64,000 bases of DNA. Origin: Sideroxyarcus sp045866275. Its GTDB lineage: Bacteria; Pseudomonadota; Gammaproteobacteria; Burkholderiales; Gallionellaceae. The stretch lies in contig BAAFRX010000006.1 in the NCBI GenBank assembly GCA_045866275.1, positions 1 through 64,000 on the forward strand, given 5' to 3'. The position numbers were made by a program, and so were the translations under genes. Below the pieces are notes generated by a model that was not told the DNA's origin, ran no database searches, and was given only the letters and a program-made list of their open reading frames with translations. Position 1 is the first letter of the stretch. Every line of letters begins with the position of its first letter. Below, in pieces: positions 42,087 to 50,880 of this stretch.

Positions 42087-43883
42087 CTATTCTTTGGGGG
42101 CTTCGACCACCGCCGGTTGGCGCAAACGGATATGCAGCTCGCGCAACTGCTTCTCGTCCACCGGGCTCGGTGCCTGGGTCAACAGACACTGCGCGCGCTG
42201 GGTCTTGGGGAAGGCGATCACGTCGCGGATGGATTCGGCACCGGTCATCATGGTGACGATGCGGTCCAGACCGAAGGCCAGGCCGCCGTGCGGCGGTGCG
42301 CCGTATTGCAGCGCATCAAGCAGGAAGCCGAACTTGAGCTGCGCTTCTTCCGCGCCGATGTTGAGCGCGCGGAACACCAGACTCTGCACTTCTTCTTTGT
42401 GGATACGGATGGAACCGCCGCCGATCTCCGAGCCGTTCAACGCCAGGTCGTAGGCCTTGGCCAGGCACTTGCCGGGATCGGTTTCGAGGAATTGCAGGTG
42501 CTCGTCTTTGGGCGCGGTGAACGGGTGGTGACAGGCGTTCCAGCGCTTCGCTTCGTCGTCGTATTCGAACATAGGGAAGTCCACGACCCACAGCGGCTCC
42601 CACGCCTTGCCGTTGGTGTAACCCTTCTCATGGCCGATCTTTGTACGCAGGGCACCCAGCGCGTCGTTGACGATCTTGGTCTTGTCCGCGCCGAAGAAGA
42701 TGATGTCGCCGTTCTGGGCATCGGTGCGCTCGATGATGGTCTTCAGCGCAGTTTCGTGCAGGTTCTTGACGATGGGCGATTGCAGGCCATGCTCGTTCAA
42801 CTGCGTGATGTCGTTGACCTTGATGTAGGCCAGCCCCTTGGCGCCGTAGATGGAAACGAATTTGGTGTAGTCATCGATCTCGCCGCGCGTGAACGCGCCG
42901 CCGTTGGGCACGCGCAAGGCCGCCACGCGGCCATTCTCGGAATTTGCCACCCCCGCGAACACCTTGAACGCCACATCCTTCATCGCATCGGTGACGTCGG
43001 TGATTTCCAGCGTCACGCGCAGATCGGGCTTGTCGGAGCCGAAACGCCCCATCGCTTCGGCATAGCTCATGCGCGGGAAGGGATTAGGCAGCGCAACATT
43101 CAACGCTTCCTTGAACACGGTGCGGATCAGTTCTTCCATCAGCGCCATGATCTGCTCTTCGCCCATGAACGAGGTTTCGATATCCACCTGGGTGAATTCG
43201 GGCTGGCGGTCGGCGCGCAGGTCTTCGTCGCGGAAACACTTGGTGATCTGGTAGTAGCGGTCGAAGCCCGCCACCATCAGCATCTGCTTGAACAACTGGG
43301 GCGACTGCGGCAGCGCGAAGAATTCACCCGCATGCACGCGCGACGGCACCAGGTAGTCACGCGCGCCTTCTGGCGTGGACTTGGTCAGCATCGGCGTCTC
43401 GATGTCGATGAAACCGGCATCGTCCAGAAAGCGGCGGAACGCGCGCGCGGTCTGGTAGCGCAGGATCATGTTCTTCTGCATCTGCGGACGGCGCAGGTCG
43501 ATCACGCGATGGGTCAGGCGCACGTTCTCGGACAGATTCTCGTCGTCCAACTGGAATGGCGGCGTGACCGCGACATTCAGCACTTCGATCTCCTGGCACA
43601 GCAGCTCGATCTCGCCGCTGGGCAGGTTCTTGTTTTCGGTGCCTTCCGGACGGCGGCGCACGCGGCCGGTGACCTTGAGCACGAATTCGTTGCGTACCGA
43701 TTCGGCGATGGCGAACATGTCGGCGCGGTCCGGGTCGCACACCACCTGCGCCAACCCTTCGCGGTCGCGCAGGTCGATGAAGATCACCCCGCCATGGTCG
43801 CGGCGGCGATGGGCCCAGCCGCACAGGGTGACGGTGTTGCCAAGATGATTAACGTTGAGTTGTCCGCAGTAATGAGTTCGCAT
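42087..43883 (-). CDS. aspS: Aspartyl-tRNA synthetase (probably non-discriminating)
   Basis: 598-aa class IIb synthetase: N-terminal anticodon-binding OB fold (MRTHYCGQLNVNHLGNTVTL), catalytic core with FRDEDLRADRQPEFTQVDIE (motif 2), the bacterial GAD insert, and motif 3 GLAFGLDRIVTMMTG. In the OB fold RRRDHGGVIF has His where E. coli has Leu (RRRDLG). His at this place marks non-discriminating enzymes that also charge tRNA-Asn for amidation by GatCAB. The start at 43883 is family-typical. An inverted repeat fills the gap upstream. Confidence 0.95.
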   Translation of the reverse strand: MRTHYCGQLNVNHLGNTVTLCGWAHRRRDHGGVIFIDLRDREGLAQVVCDPDRADMFAIAESVRNEFVLKVTGRVRRRPEGTENKNLPSGEIELLCQEIEVLNVAVTPPFQLDDENLSENVRLTHRVIDLRRPQMQKNMILRYQTARAFRRFLDDAGFIDIETPMLTKSTPEGARDYLVPSRVHAGEFFALPQSPQLFKQMLMVAGFDRYYQITKCFRDEDLRADRQPEFTQVDIETSFMGEEQIMALMEELIRTVFKEALNVALPNPFPRMSYAEAMGRFGSDKPDLRVTLEITDVTDAMKDVAFKVFAGVANSENGRVAALRVPNGGAFTRGEIDDYTKFVSIYGAKGLAYIKVNDITQLNEHGLQSPIVKNLHETALKTIIERTDAQNGDIIFFGADKTKIVNDALGALRTKIGHEKGYTNGKAWEPLWVVDFPMFEYDDEAKRWNACHHPFTAPKDEHLQFLETDPGKCLAKAYDLALNGSEIGGGSIRIHKEEVQSLVFRALNIGAEEAQLKFGFLLDALQYGAPPHGGLAFGLDRIVTMMTGAESIRDVIAFPKTQRAQCLLTQAPSPVDEKQLRELHIRLRQPAVVEAPKE

Positions 43884-43929
43884 AGTGAGATAGAGAAACT
43901 GAAAAAATACAAAAGAAAAAAGCTTATTT

Positions 43930-44053
43930 AGCCACGGATTAACACGGATGAAACGCTGATAAAACCATGCAGGGCAAGAGACTCGATTTGCATCCGAATG
44001 GTTTCTGCACAATTGCAAAATGAACTGTTTTTAATCCGTGTGCATCCGTGGCT
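43930..44053. repeat. Inverted repeat AGCCACGGAT...ATCCGTGGCT, copy 1
   Basis: AGCCACGGATTAACACGGAT (43930-43949) is inverted at 44034-44053 with three mismatches in 21 bases, enclosing about 80 bases between DUF502 and aspS. The same sequence occurs between tgt and queA. Confidence 0.75.
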
Positions 44054-44069
44054 CATTTACGTTTATTGG

Positions 44070-44687
44070 TTATTTTGCCTGGTTGAACTTGGCGACCGCT
44101 TCGGGCGTGGTCACCACGCCCATGGAAATGATGGCCTTGAAGGCCGCATCCACGCTGATATCGAGTTCGACGGTTTCGGATTTTTTCACGTAGAAATAAA
44201 ACCCGTTCACCGGGCTGGGGGTGGTCGGCACGAACACGCCCACGTATTCATCGCCATGCAGCTTGCGCGTCACCTCGGCGGGCACACTGGTCTGGAAGGC
44301 CAGCGACCACGCATCGGCATGCGGGTAGCGCACCAGCAACACCTTGCGGAAGGAATTGCCGCTGCCGGAAAGCAGGGTGTCGCTGACTTGCTTGACGCTG
44401 TTGTAGATGGCATTGACGAACGGGATGCTGCGCAACAGCCGGTCCCAGTACTCCAGCAATTGCTGGCCGAACACATTGCGCACCAGCAAGCCGGTCAGCA
44501 GCACGGTACCCACCGTCAGAATCACGCCCAACCCCGGGATATGGATGCCGAGCAGATTGTCCGGATGCCAGGCGGTCGGCAGCAGCAGCAGCGACTGGTC
44601 CAGAATGCCGATGATGAAGCTCAGCACCCACAGGGTAATGACCAGTGGCACCAGAACCAGCAAGCCGGTCAGCAGGTATTTTTTCAC
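44070..44687 (-). CDS. DUF502-family membrane protein
   Basis: 205 aa starting at GTG 44687 (VKKYLLTGLLVLVPLVITLW), which overlaps the FmdB stop (GTGA). Two transmembrane helices (about 4-26 and 60-82) precede a soluble domain with VNAIYNSVKQVSDTL and VGVFVPTTPSPVNGFYFYV, the DUF502 hallmarks. The family is widespread in proteobacteria beside fmdB and aspS; its function is unknown, perhaps membrane-envelope related. Confidence 0.88.
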   Translation of the reverse strand: MKKYLLTGLLVLVPLVITLWVLSFIIGILDQSLLLLPTAWHPDNLLGIHIPGLGVILTVGTVLLTGLLVRNVFGQQLLEYWDRLLRSIPFVNAIYNSVKQVSDTLLSGSGNSFRKVLLVRYPHADAWSLAFQTSVPAEVTRKLHGDEYVGVFVPTTPSPVNGFYFYVKKSETVELDISVDAAFKAIISMGVVTTPEAVAKFNQAK

Positions 44688-44929
44688 GCGTGCATCCCGG
44701 CGGCGGGGCAGGACACGCAACCCGAGGGTTCGCACGCCGCCGGCTGCTTGTTCTTGAAATCGGTCGCATAATAGCCGTTGCCCTTGAGCTGGAAGCCGGC
44801 CGCAGTCACCTGTTTGACGAAGGTCTCCGCGCCGCACGCCGGGCAGACGGTCAGCACGGGGTCGCTGATTTTCTGCATCACGTCCTTCTGCACACCGCAG
44901 CTACTGCAACGATAGTCATAGATAGGCAT
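44684..44929 (-). CDS. FmdB-type zinc-ribbon protein
   Basis: 81 aa. The N-terminal zinc ribbon MPIYDYRCSSCGVQKDVMQK has CSSC paired with CPACG at about 32-36. Its C-terminal tail has further cysteines (CEPSGCVSC). AGGAGAAAACC precedes the ATG. These small regulators are common at the head of this gene cluster and were first described with formamidase genes. Role unknown; it binds zinc by motif. Confidence 0.9.
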   Translation of the reverse strand: MPIYDYRCSSCGVQKDVMQKISDPVLTVCPACGAETFVKQVTAAGFQLKGNGYYATDFKNKQPAACEPSGCVSCPAAGMHA

Positions 44930-44959
44930 GGTTTTCTCCTGCAAATCGAAAGGCGCGCA

Positions 44960-45502
44960 TTATACATTAGCCTCGCGCCACTGGCCCGGCGGCAATCCGC
45001 CCAGTGTCCACTCGCCGACGGCATGGCGGATCAGGCGCAAGGTGGGAAACCCGGCCGCCGCTGTCATCCGGCGCACCTGGCGGTTTCTGCCTTCGCGAAT
45101 CGTCAGGTTCAGCCATGTCGTCGGGATCTCGCGGCGGAAGCGCACCGGCGGATCACGCGGCCACAGGTCTTCCGGTTCCGACATGATGCAGGCTTGCGCC
45201 GGCAGGGTCATGCCATCCTTGAGTAGCACGCCGTCGCGCAATTTTTGCAACGCACTTTCATCCGGCACCCCCTCAACCTGCACCCAATAGGTCTTGGGCA
45301 GTTTGTGTTTCGGGTCGGTGATGCGGTGCTGCAACTTTCCGTCATCGGTCAACAGCAGCAGCCCCTCGCTGTCGGTATCGAGACGGCCCGCCGGATAAAC
45401 GGCCGGAACAGGAATATAATCCGCCAGCGTCGGATGCAGTCCGTCACGGCTGAACTGGCAGATCACGCCGTAGGGTTTATTGAACAGCAGGATTCGGCTC
45501 AT
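44960..45502 (-). CDS. rluE: 23S rRNA pseudouridine synthase, RluE-like
   Basis: 180 aa, RsuA/RluB/E/F family without an S4 domain. LLFNKPYGVICQF, the catalytic-Asp motif AGRLDTDSEGLLLLTDDG, KTYWVQVEG and EGRNRQVRRMTAAAGFPTL are visible. RluE makes pseudouridine 2457 in E. coli 23S rRNA. The short form without an S4 domain supports RluE rather than RluB or RluF. It lies divergent to icd. Confidence 0.88.
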   Translation of the reverse strand: MSRILLFNKPYGVICQFSRDGLHPTLADYIPVPAVYPAGRLDTDSEGLLLLTDDGKLQHRITDPKHKLPKTYWVQVEGVPDESALQKLRDGVLLKDGMTLPAQACIMSEPEDLWPRDPPVRFRREIPTTWLNLTIREGRNRQVRRMTAAAGFPTLRLIRHAVGEWTLGGLPPGQWREANV

Positions 45503-45571
45503 ATCGACAGCCTTGATTTTTCAGCAGGGTTTGCAGTTCCACACACACCTTTCAATCAACACGAGAAAACC

Positions 45572-47794
45572 ATGATAAGCCCAAAGATTATTTACACGAT
45601 GGTCGATGAAGCACCGGCTCTGGCGACCTACTCTCTGCTCCCGATTGTGCAGGCCTTTACCCAGGCGGCCGGGGTTGCCGTTGAAACCCGGAACATCTCC
45701 CTGGCCGGCCGCATTCTGGCGAATTTCCCGGAACATCTGGCGCCCGCGCAGAAAATCAAGGATGACCTGGCCGAACTGGGTGCGCTGACCCAGAAACCCG
45801 AAGCCAATATCATCAAGCTGCCGAATATCAGCGCGACGCCGCCGCAATTGAAGGCCGCCATCAAGGAACTTCAGGCGCAGGGTTACAACGTGCCGGATTA
45901 TCCCGAAAATCCGGCAACCGATAGCGAGAAAACGATCAAGGCGCGTTACGCCAAAGTGCTGGGCAGTGCAGTGAACCCGGTGCTGCGCGAAGGCAACTCG
46001 GATCGCCGCGCCGCCGCCTCGGTCAAGCAATATGCGCGCAACAATCCACACAAGATGGGCGCCTGGAGTGCCAGCTCGAAGACGCATGTCGCACACATGA
46101 ACGCCGGCGACTTCTACGGCAGCGAAAAATCCGTAACCCTGGCGGACGCGAGGGACGCGCGTATCGAGCTGGTTGCCGCCGACGGAACCATCACGGTGTT
46201 GAAGGAAAAGTTGCCGCTGCAGGCGGGCGAAATCATTGATGCCTGCGTGATGAGCCGCCGCGCCCTGCGCCGGTTCTACGCCGAACAGATGGCCGCCGCC
46301 AAGAAAGAGGGCGTGCTGCTGTCGCTGCACCTGAAAGCCACCATGATGAAAGTATCCGACCCGATCATGTTCGGCCATGCCGTGTCGGTATTCTTCCAGC
46401 AGGTGTTCGACAAGCACGGCGCGTTGCTGAAACAGATCGGCGTCAACCCGAACAACGGCTTCAGCGACATGGAAGCCAAAGTGATGGCGCTGCCGGAAGC
46501 CCAGCGCGCGCCCATCGTGGCCGATATCGCCGACTGCATCAAGAACGGCCCGCCGCTGGCCATGGTCAATTCGGACAAGGGCATCTGCAACCTGCACTTG
46601 CCAAACGACGTGATCGTGGATGCCTCAATGCCCGCCATGATTCGCGAGGGCGGCAAGATGTGGGGCGCCAACGGCAAGCCGTACGATACCCTGGCGATGC
46701 TTCCCGACCGTTGCTATGCGCGTTTCTATCAGGTCGTGATCGACGATTGCAAGAAACACGGCGCGTTCGATCCCCGCACCATGGGCAGCGTGCCCAACGT
46801 CGGCCTGATGGCGCAACAGGCGGAAGAGTACGGTTCCCACGACAAGACCTTTGAAATCCCGGCGGACGGCACCGTGCGCATCGTGGATGCCGCCGGCCAT
46901 ACCCTGCTCGAACAGAAGGTCGAACAAGGTGATGTCTTCCGCGCCTGCCAGGCCAAAGATGCACCGATCCGCGACTGGGTGCGGCTGGCCGTCGCGCGTG
47001 CTCGCGTCACCGGCACCCCCGCCATCTTCTGGCTGGACGAGAACCGGGCACATGATGCCCAGATGATCCTGAAGGTGAAAAAATACCTGCGGGATCACGA
47101 CACCACCGGTCTGGATATTCGCATCATGACGCCGGAGGCCGCGATCCAGCTTTCGATCGAGCGCATCCGCGCAGGAAAAGACACCATCTCCGTCACCGGC
47201 AACGTGCTGCGCGACTACCTCACCGACCTATTCCCGATTTTGGAACTGGGCACCAGCGCAAAGATGCTGTCCATCGTTCCGTTGATGGCCGGCGGCGGCA
47301 TGTTCGAAACCGGCGCCGGCGGTTCTGCACCGAAACACGTGCAGCAATTCCAGCAGGAAGGCTATTTGCGCTGGGACTCCCTGGGCGAATTCCTTGCACT
47401 GGGCGTCTCGCTGGAGCATCTGGCGCAGAAATTCAACAACCCCAAGGCGCAGGTGCTGGCCGAGACGCTGGATCAGGCCAACGGCAGAATTCTGGAGAAC
47501 AACCGCTCACCCGCGCGCAAAGTCGGACAGATCGACAACCGGGGCAGCCATTTCTACCTCGCCCTGTACTGGGCCCAGGCCCTGGCCGCGCAAACCCGGG
47601 ACAAAGACATTCAGACGCGCTTCATCCCCCTGGCCCAAGCGCTGGCGGACAACGAGTCAAAGATCAACGCGGAGTTGATTGCAGCGCAGGGCAAGCCAGT
47701 CGATATGGGGGGCTACTACCATCCGGATTTCAACAAGGTTTCGCGAGCGATGCGGCCGAGTGCGACGTTCAATGCCGTGCTGGCCGCGATTTGA
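45572..47794 (+). CDS. icd: Isocitrate dehydrogenase, monomeric NADP-dependent
   Basis: 740 aa, the length of the monomeric IDH type (about 740) rather than the homodimeric type (about 415). It converts isocitrate to 2-oxoglutarate and CO2 with NADP in the TCA cycle. Characteristic strings are MISPKIIYTMVDEAPALATY at the start, SDRRAAASVKQYARNNPHKM, SLHLKATMMKVSDPIMFGHA and LFPILELGTSAKMLSIVPLM. The ATG at 45572 is preceded by ACGAGAAAACC. It is monocistronic, ending at a strong terminator. Confidence 0.95.
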   Translation: MISPKIIYTMVDEAPALATYSLLPIVQAFTQAAGVAVETRNISLAGRILANFPEHLAPAQKIKDDLAELGALTQKPEANIIKLPNISATPPQLKAAIKELQAQGYNVPDYPENPATDSEKTIKARYAKVLGSAVNPVLREGNSDRRAAASVKQYARNNPHKMGAWSASSKTHVAHMNAGDFYGSEKSVTLADARDARIELVAADGTITVLKEKLPLQAGEIIDACVMSRRALRRFYAEQMAAAKKEGVLLSLHLKATMMKVSDPIMFGHAVSVFFQQVFDKHGALLKQIGVNPNNGFSDMEAKVMALPEAQRAPIVADIADCIKNGPPLAMVNSDKGICNLHLPNDVIVDASMPAMIREGGKMWGANGKPYDTLAMLPDRCYARFYQVVIDDCKKHGAFDPRTMGSVPNVGLMAQQAEEYGSHDKTFEIPADGTVRIVDAAGHTLLEQKVEQGDVFRACQAKDAPIRDWVRLAVARARVTGTPAIFWLDENRAHDAQMILKVKKYLRDHDTTGLDIRIMTPEAAIQLSIERIRAGKDTISVTGNVLRDYLTDLFPILELGTSAKMLSIVPLMAGGGMFETGAGGSAPKHVQQFQQEGYLRWDSLGEFLALGVSLEHLAQKFNNPKAQVLAETLDQANGRILENNRSPARKVGQIDNRGSHFYLALYWAQALAAQTRDKDIQTRFIPLAQALADNESKINAELIAAQGKPVDMGGYYHPDFNKVSRAMRPSATFNAVLAAI

Positions 47795-47830
47795 AGCAAA
47801 TCGGCCACTGACCACTTTGGCACGACAAAC

Positions 47831-47862
47831 AAAAAGCCCGCCACTTTCGTGGCGGGCTTTTT
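47831..47862. terminator. Bidirectional terminator between icd and the cold-shock gene
   Basis: AAAAAGCCCGCCAC-TTTC-GTGGCGGGCTTTTT is a perfect 14-bp stem with A and T runs on each side. It serves icd on the plus strand and the cold-shock gene on the minus strand. Confidence 0.93.
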
Positions 47863-47881
47863 GTCACACTTCAGACTGGAA

Positions 47882-48085
47882 TTAACCGGCCTGGATGTTG
47901 GAGGCTTGCTTGCCCTTCGGGCCTTGAACAACTTCGAAGGTCACTTTCTGGCCTTCTTTGAGCGACTTGAAGCCGCTCATGTTGATCGCGGAGAAGTGCG
48001 CGAACAGGTCTTCGCTGCCGTCATCGGGAGTGATGAAACCGAAACCCTTTGCATCGTTGAACCATTTAACTGTACCGTTTGCCAT
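47882..48085 (-). CDS. Cold-shock protein, CspA family
   Basis: 67-aa nucleic-acid-binding OB fold. RNP1-like KGFGFITPDDG and RNP2-like DLFAHFSAI are intact, starting MANGTVKWFNDAKGFGFI. It acts as an RNA chaperone. AAGGAAGTTAATAGC precedes ATG 48085. A long untranslated leader (about 110 nt if the promoter below is right) is usual for cold-induced csp genes. Confidence 0.95.
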   Translation of the reverse strand: MANGTVKWFNDAKGFGFITPDDGSEDLFAHFSAINMSGFKSLKEGQKVTFEVVQGPKGKQASNIQAG

Positions 48086-48199
48086 GCTATTAACTTCCTT
48101 ACAAAAATACGGGTGGGCTGCCCGCTGAATTGTTTGAAACCCAAGATCGCGCATGGCAAAACCAGTACTGCAGATACTTTGATTCAAACACCCGCGCGC

Positions 48200-48229
48200 T
48201 TTGTAACCCACTTGGAATCACTGCGTCAA
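48200..48229 (-). promoter_or_regulatory. Candidate promoter of the cold-shock gene
   Basis: On the minus strand TTGACG (48229-48224), an 18-base spacer and TACAAA (48205-48200) form a sigma-70-like promoter in the AT-rich gap shared with clpS. Confidence 0.4.
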
Positions 48230-48309
48230 GTGTTTATTTTCTTTATTTTCACAACAGGGTTGAAAAACCCACGTTAATCGTCAAATATGCAATCAAATAC
48301 AGCGCGACA

Positions 48310-48621
48310 ATGACAACGATGGCAACCCGGCAGGAAAATGTAACTCTACTCGAACGCAGCACGACCAAATCGCCGAGACTGTACAAGGTGAAGCTGCTGA
48401 ACGATGATTACACCACCATGGAGTTTGTCATCGAGGTGTTGCAGGTATTTTTTGCGATGGGCACGGAACAGGCGATGCAGGTCATGCTCAAAGTGCACAA
48501 TGAGGGTTCTGCGATATGCGGCGTGTATCCGAAAGACATCGCGGAAACCAAGGTACAACAAGTCACAGGCTACGCCACACAACACGGGCATCCGCTGCGT
48601 TGCCAGATGGAGGAAAACTGA
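48310..48621 (+). CDS. clpS: ClpS adaptor protein
   Basis: 103-aa N-end-rule adaptor that hands substrates with destabilising N-termini to ClpAP. The core LYKVKLLNDDYTTMEFVIEV, the AICGVYPKDIAETKVQQV helix and the flexible N-terminal tail fit the family. ATG 48310 is used, with 48319 as alternative. The stop is directly followed by the clpA ATG. Confidence 0.95.
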   Translation: MTTMATRQENVTLLERSTTKSPRLYKVKLLNDDYTTMEFVIEVLQVFFAMGTEQAMQVMLKVHNEGSAICGVYPKDIAETKVQQVTGYATQHGHPLRCQMEEN

Positions 48622-50880
48622 ATGATCGCGCAAGAACTGGAAGTCAGCCTGCACCTCGCCTTCGTCGAAGCCCGGCAAAAGCGGCATGAATTCATCACCG
48701 TCGAGCACTTGCTGCTCGCAATGCTGGACAATCCGTCGGCGGCGCACGTGTTGCGCGCCTGCGGCGCCGACCTGGAAGAGTTGCGCGCGGTACTGAGCCG
48801 GCACATCGAGACCCATACCCCGGTGGTGCCCGGCGTGGAGGAAGTGGACACCCAGCCGACGGTGGGCTTCCAGCGCGTCATCCAGCGCGCCATCCTGCAT
48901 GTGCAATCGACCAACAAGAAAGAAGTGACCGGCGCCAATATCCTGGTCGCGCTGTTTGGCGAGAAAGAGTCGCATGCGGTGTATTTCCTCAACCAGCGCG
49001 CCATCACCCGGCTCGACGTGGTGAACTACATCGCGCACGGCATCAACAAGACGGCTGACGCCCAGTCCGTCCCGCAAAAGACGCCGGGCGAAGCCGAGGA
49101 AGAACAGCAGGCAAGGGAAGACAGCGCGCTGGCCAACTACACCCTTGATCTTAACGCCCAAGCGGTCGCCGGCAAGATCGACCCGCTGATCGGGCGCGCC
49201 ACCGAACTGGAACGGGTGATCCAGACCCTGTGCCGCCGGCGCAAGAACAATCCGCTGCTGGTGGGTGAAGCCGGGGTGGGCAAGACCGCCATCGCCGAAG
49301 GGCTGGCGCGGCGCATCACCGAAGGCGATGTGCCGGAGATTTTGCGCGCAGGAAGAGTGTATGCACTCGACATGGGCGCCCTGCTGGCGGGCACCAAATA
49401 TCGCGGCGATTTCGAGCAACGCCTGAAAGCGGTGTTAAAGGAGTTGAAAGACCTGCCCGATGCGATCCTGTTCATCGACGAGATTCACACCCTGATCGGT
49501 GCCGGCGCGGCGTCCGGCGGCACCATGGACGCGTCGAACTTGCTCAAGCCGGCACTATCCAGCGGCGTGTTGAAGTGTATCGGTGCGACCACTTATCAGG
49601 AATATCGCGGCATCTTCGAAAAGGATTCCGCCCTGTCGCGCCGCTTCCAGAAGATCGACGTGGCTGAACCTTCGGTCGAACAGACCATCGAGATATTGAA
49701 GGGATTGAAATCGCGTTTCGAGGAACACCACAGCATCAAATTCAGCGCGGCAGCCATTACCAGTGCCGCCGAACTGTCTGCGCGCTTCATCAACGACCGC
49801 CATCTGCCGGACAAGGCGATCGACGTGCTGGACGAAGCCGGCGCGGCCCAGCGCATCCTGCCCAAGTCGCGGCAAAAAAAGCTGGTGGGCAAACACGAGA
49901 TCGAGGAGATCATCGCCAAGATCGCGCGCATCCCCACGCGCACCGTATCGCATGACGACCGCAACACGCTAAAGAATCTCGACCGCGACCTGAAGGCCAC
50001 CGTATTCGGCCAGGACAAGGCCATCGACGCCCTCGCCCGCGCCATCAAGATGTCGCGCAGCGGCTTGGGCAACCCGCAAAAACCGATCGGCAGCTTTCTG
50101 TTCTCCGGCCCCACCGGCGTCGGCAAGACCGAGGTCGCGCGCCAGCTCGCCTACAGCATGGGCATGCCGCTGCACCGCTTCGACATGTCCGAATACATGG
50201 AGCGTCATGCCGTGTCCCGCCTGATCGGCGCACCGCCCGGCTATGTCGGTTTCGACCAGGGCGGACTGCTGACCGAAGCGATCAGCAAGCAACCGCATAG
50301 CGTGTTGTTGCTGGACGAGATCGAAAAGGCACACCCGGACATCTTCAACATCCTGTTGCAGGTGATGGATCACGGCACGCTAACCGACAACAACGGGCGC
50401 AAGGCCGACTTTCGCAACGTGGTCATCATCATGACCACCAACGCGGGGGCGGAAACGCTGAACAAGACGCAGATCGGTTTCACCAAGAACGACTCGAGCG
50501 GGGACGAGATGGCCGATATCAAGCGCCTGTTCACGCCGGAATTCCGCAACCGGCTGGATGCCCTCATTTCCTTCTCGCCGCTATCGAAGGAAATCATCCT
50601 GCGCGTGGTGGACAAGTTCCTGATGCAACTGGAAGAACAACTGCACGAAAAGAAAGTGGAAGCCGATTTCACCGATCCACTCAAGGATTACCTCGCCGAC
50701 CACGGCTTCGACCCGCTGATGGGCGCCCGCCCGATGGCGCGGCTGATCCAGGACACCATCCGTTCCGCGCTGGCCGACGAACTGCTGTTCGGCAAGCTGG
50801 CGAACGGCGGCAAGGTCACGGTGGATGTGCAGGATGGCAAAGTTACACTGGCGTTTGATGAGGAATTCGTACCTGCCTGA
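48622..50880 (+). CDS. clpA: ATP-dependent Clp protease ATP-binding subunit ClpA
   Basis: 752-aa AAA+ unfoldase. The N-domain (about 1-140, MIAQELEVSLHLAFVEARQK) binds ClpS. The D1 domain has Walker A GEAGVGKTA and Walker B ILFIDEIHTLIGAG. The D2 domain has Walker A GPTGVGKTE and SVLLLDEIEKAHPD. It delivers substrates to the ClpP peptidase, which is not in the window. It is coupled to clpS with no gap and overlaps the proposed gluQ start by 23 bases. Confidence 0.96.
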   Translation: MIAQELEVSLHLAFVEARQKRHEFITVEHLLLAMLDNPSAAHVLRACGADLEELRAVLSRHIETHTPVVPGVEEVDTQPTVGFQRVIQRAILHVQSTNKKEVTGANILVALFGEKESHAVYFLNQRAITRLDVVNYIAHGINKTADAQSVPQKTPGEAEEEQQAREDSALANYTLDLNAQAVAGKIDPLIGRATELERVIQTLCRRRKNNPLLVGEAGVGKTAIAEGLARRITEGDVPEILRAGRVYALDMGALLAGTKYRGDFEQRLKAVLKELKDLPDAILFIDEIHTLIGAGAASGGTMDASNLLKPALSSGVLKCIGATTYQEYRGIFEKDSALSRRFQKIDVAEPSVEQTIEILKGLKSRFEEHHSIKFSAAAITSAAELSARFINDRHLPDKAIDVLDEAGAAQRILPKSRQKKLVGKHEIEEIIAKIARIPTRTVSHDDRNTLKNLDRDLKATVFGQDKAIDALARAIKMSRSGLGNPQKPIGSFLFSGPTGVGKTEVARQLAYSMGMPLHRFDMSEYMERHAVSRLIGAPPGYVGFDQGGLLTEAISKQPHSVLLLDEIEKAHPDIFNILLQVMDHGTLTDNNGRKADFRNVVIIMTTNAGAETLNKTQIGFTKNDSSGDEMADIKRLFTPEFRNRLDALISFSPLSKEIILRVVDKFLMQLEEQLHEKKVEADFTDPLKDYLADHGFDPLMGARPMARLIQDTIRSALADELLFGKLANGGKVTVDVQDGKVTLAFDEEFVPA

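Noticed and set aside
41922..43931. Plus-strand open frame (669 codons) opposite aspS
   Set aside because: Shadow of aspS. It also crosses the start of the RNase gene and has no recognisable domain.
50858..50880. Overlap of clpA and gluQ as a frameshift or fusion
   Set aside because: Both frames have complete family ends. The overlap only reflects the ATG chosen for gluQ, and TTG 50885 would remove it.
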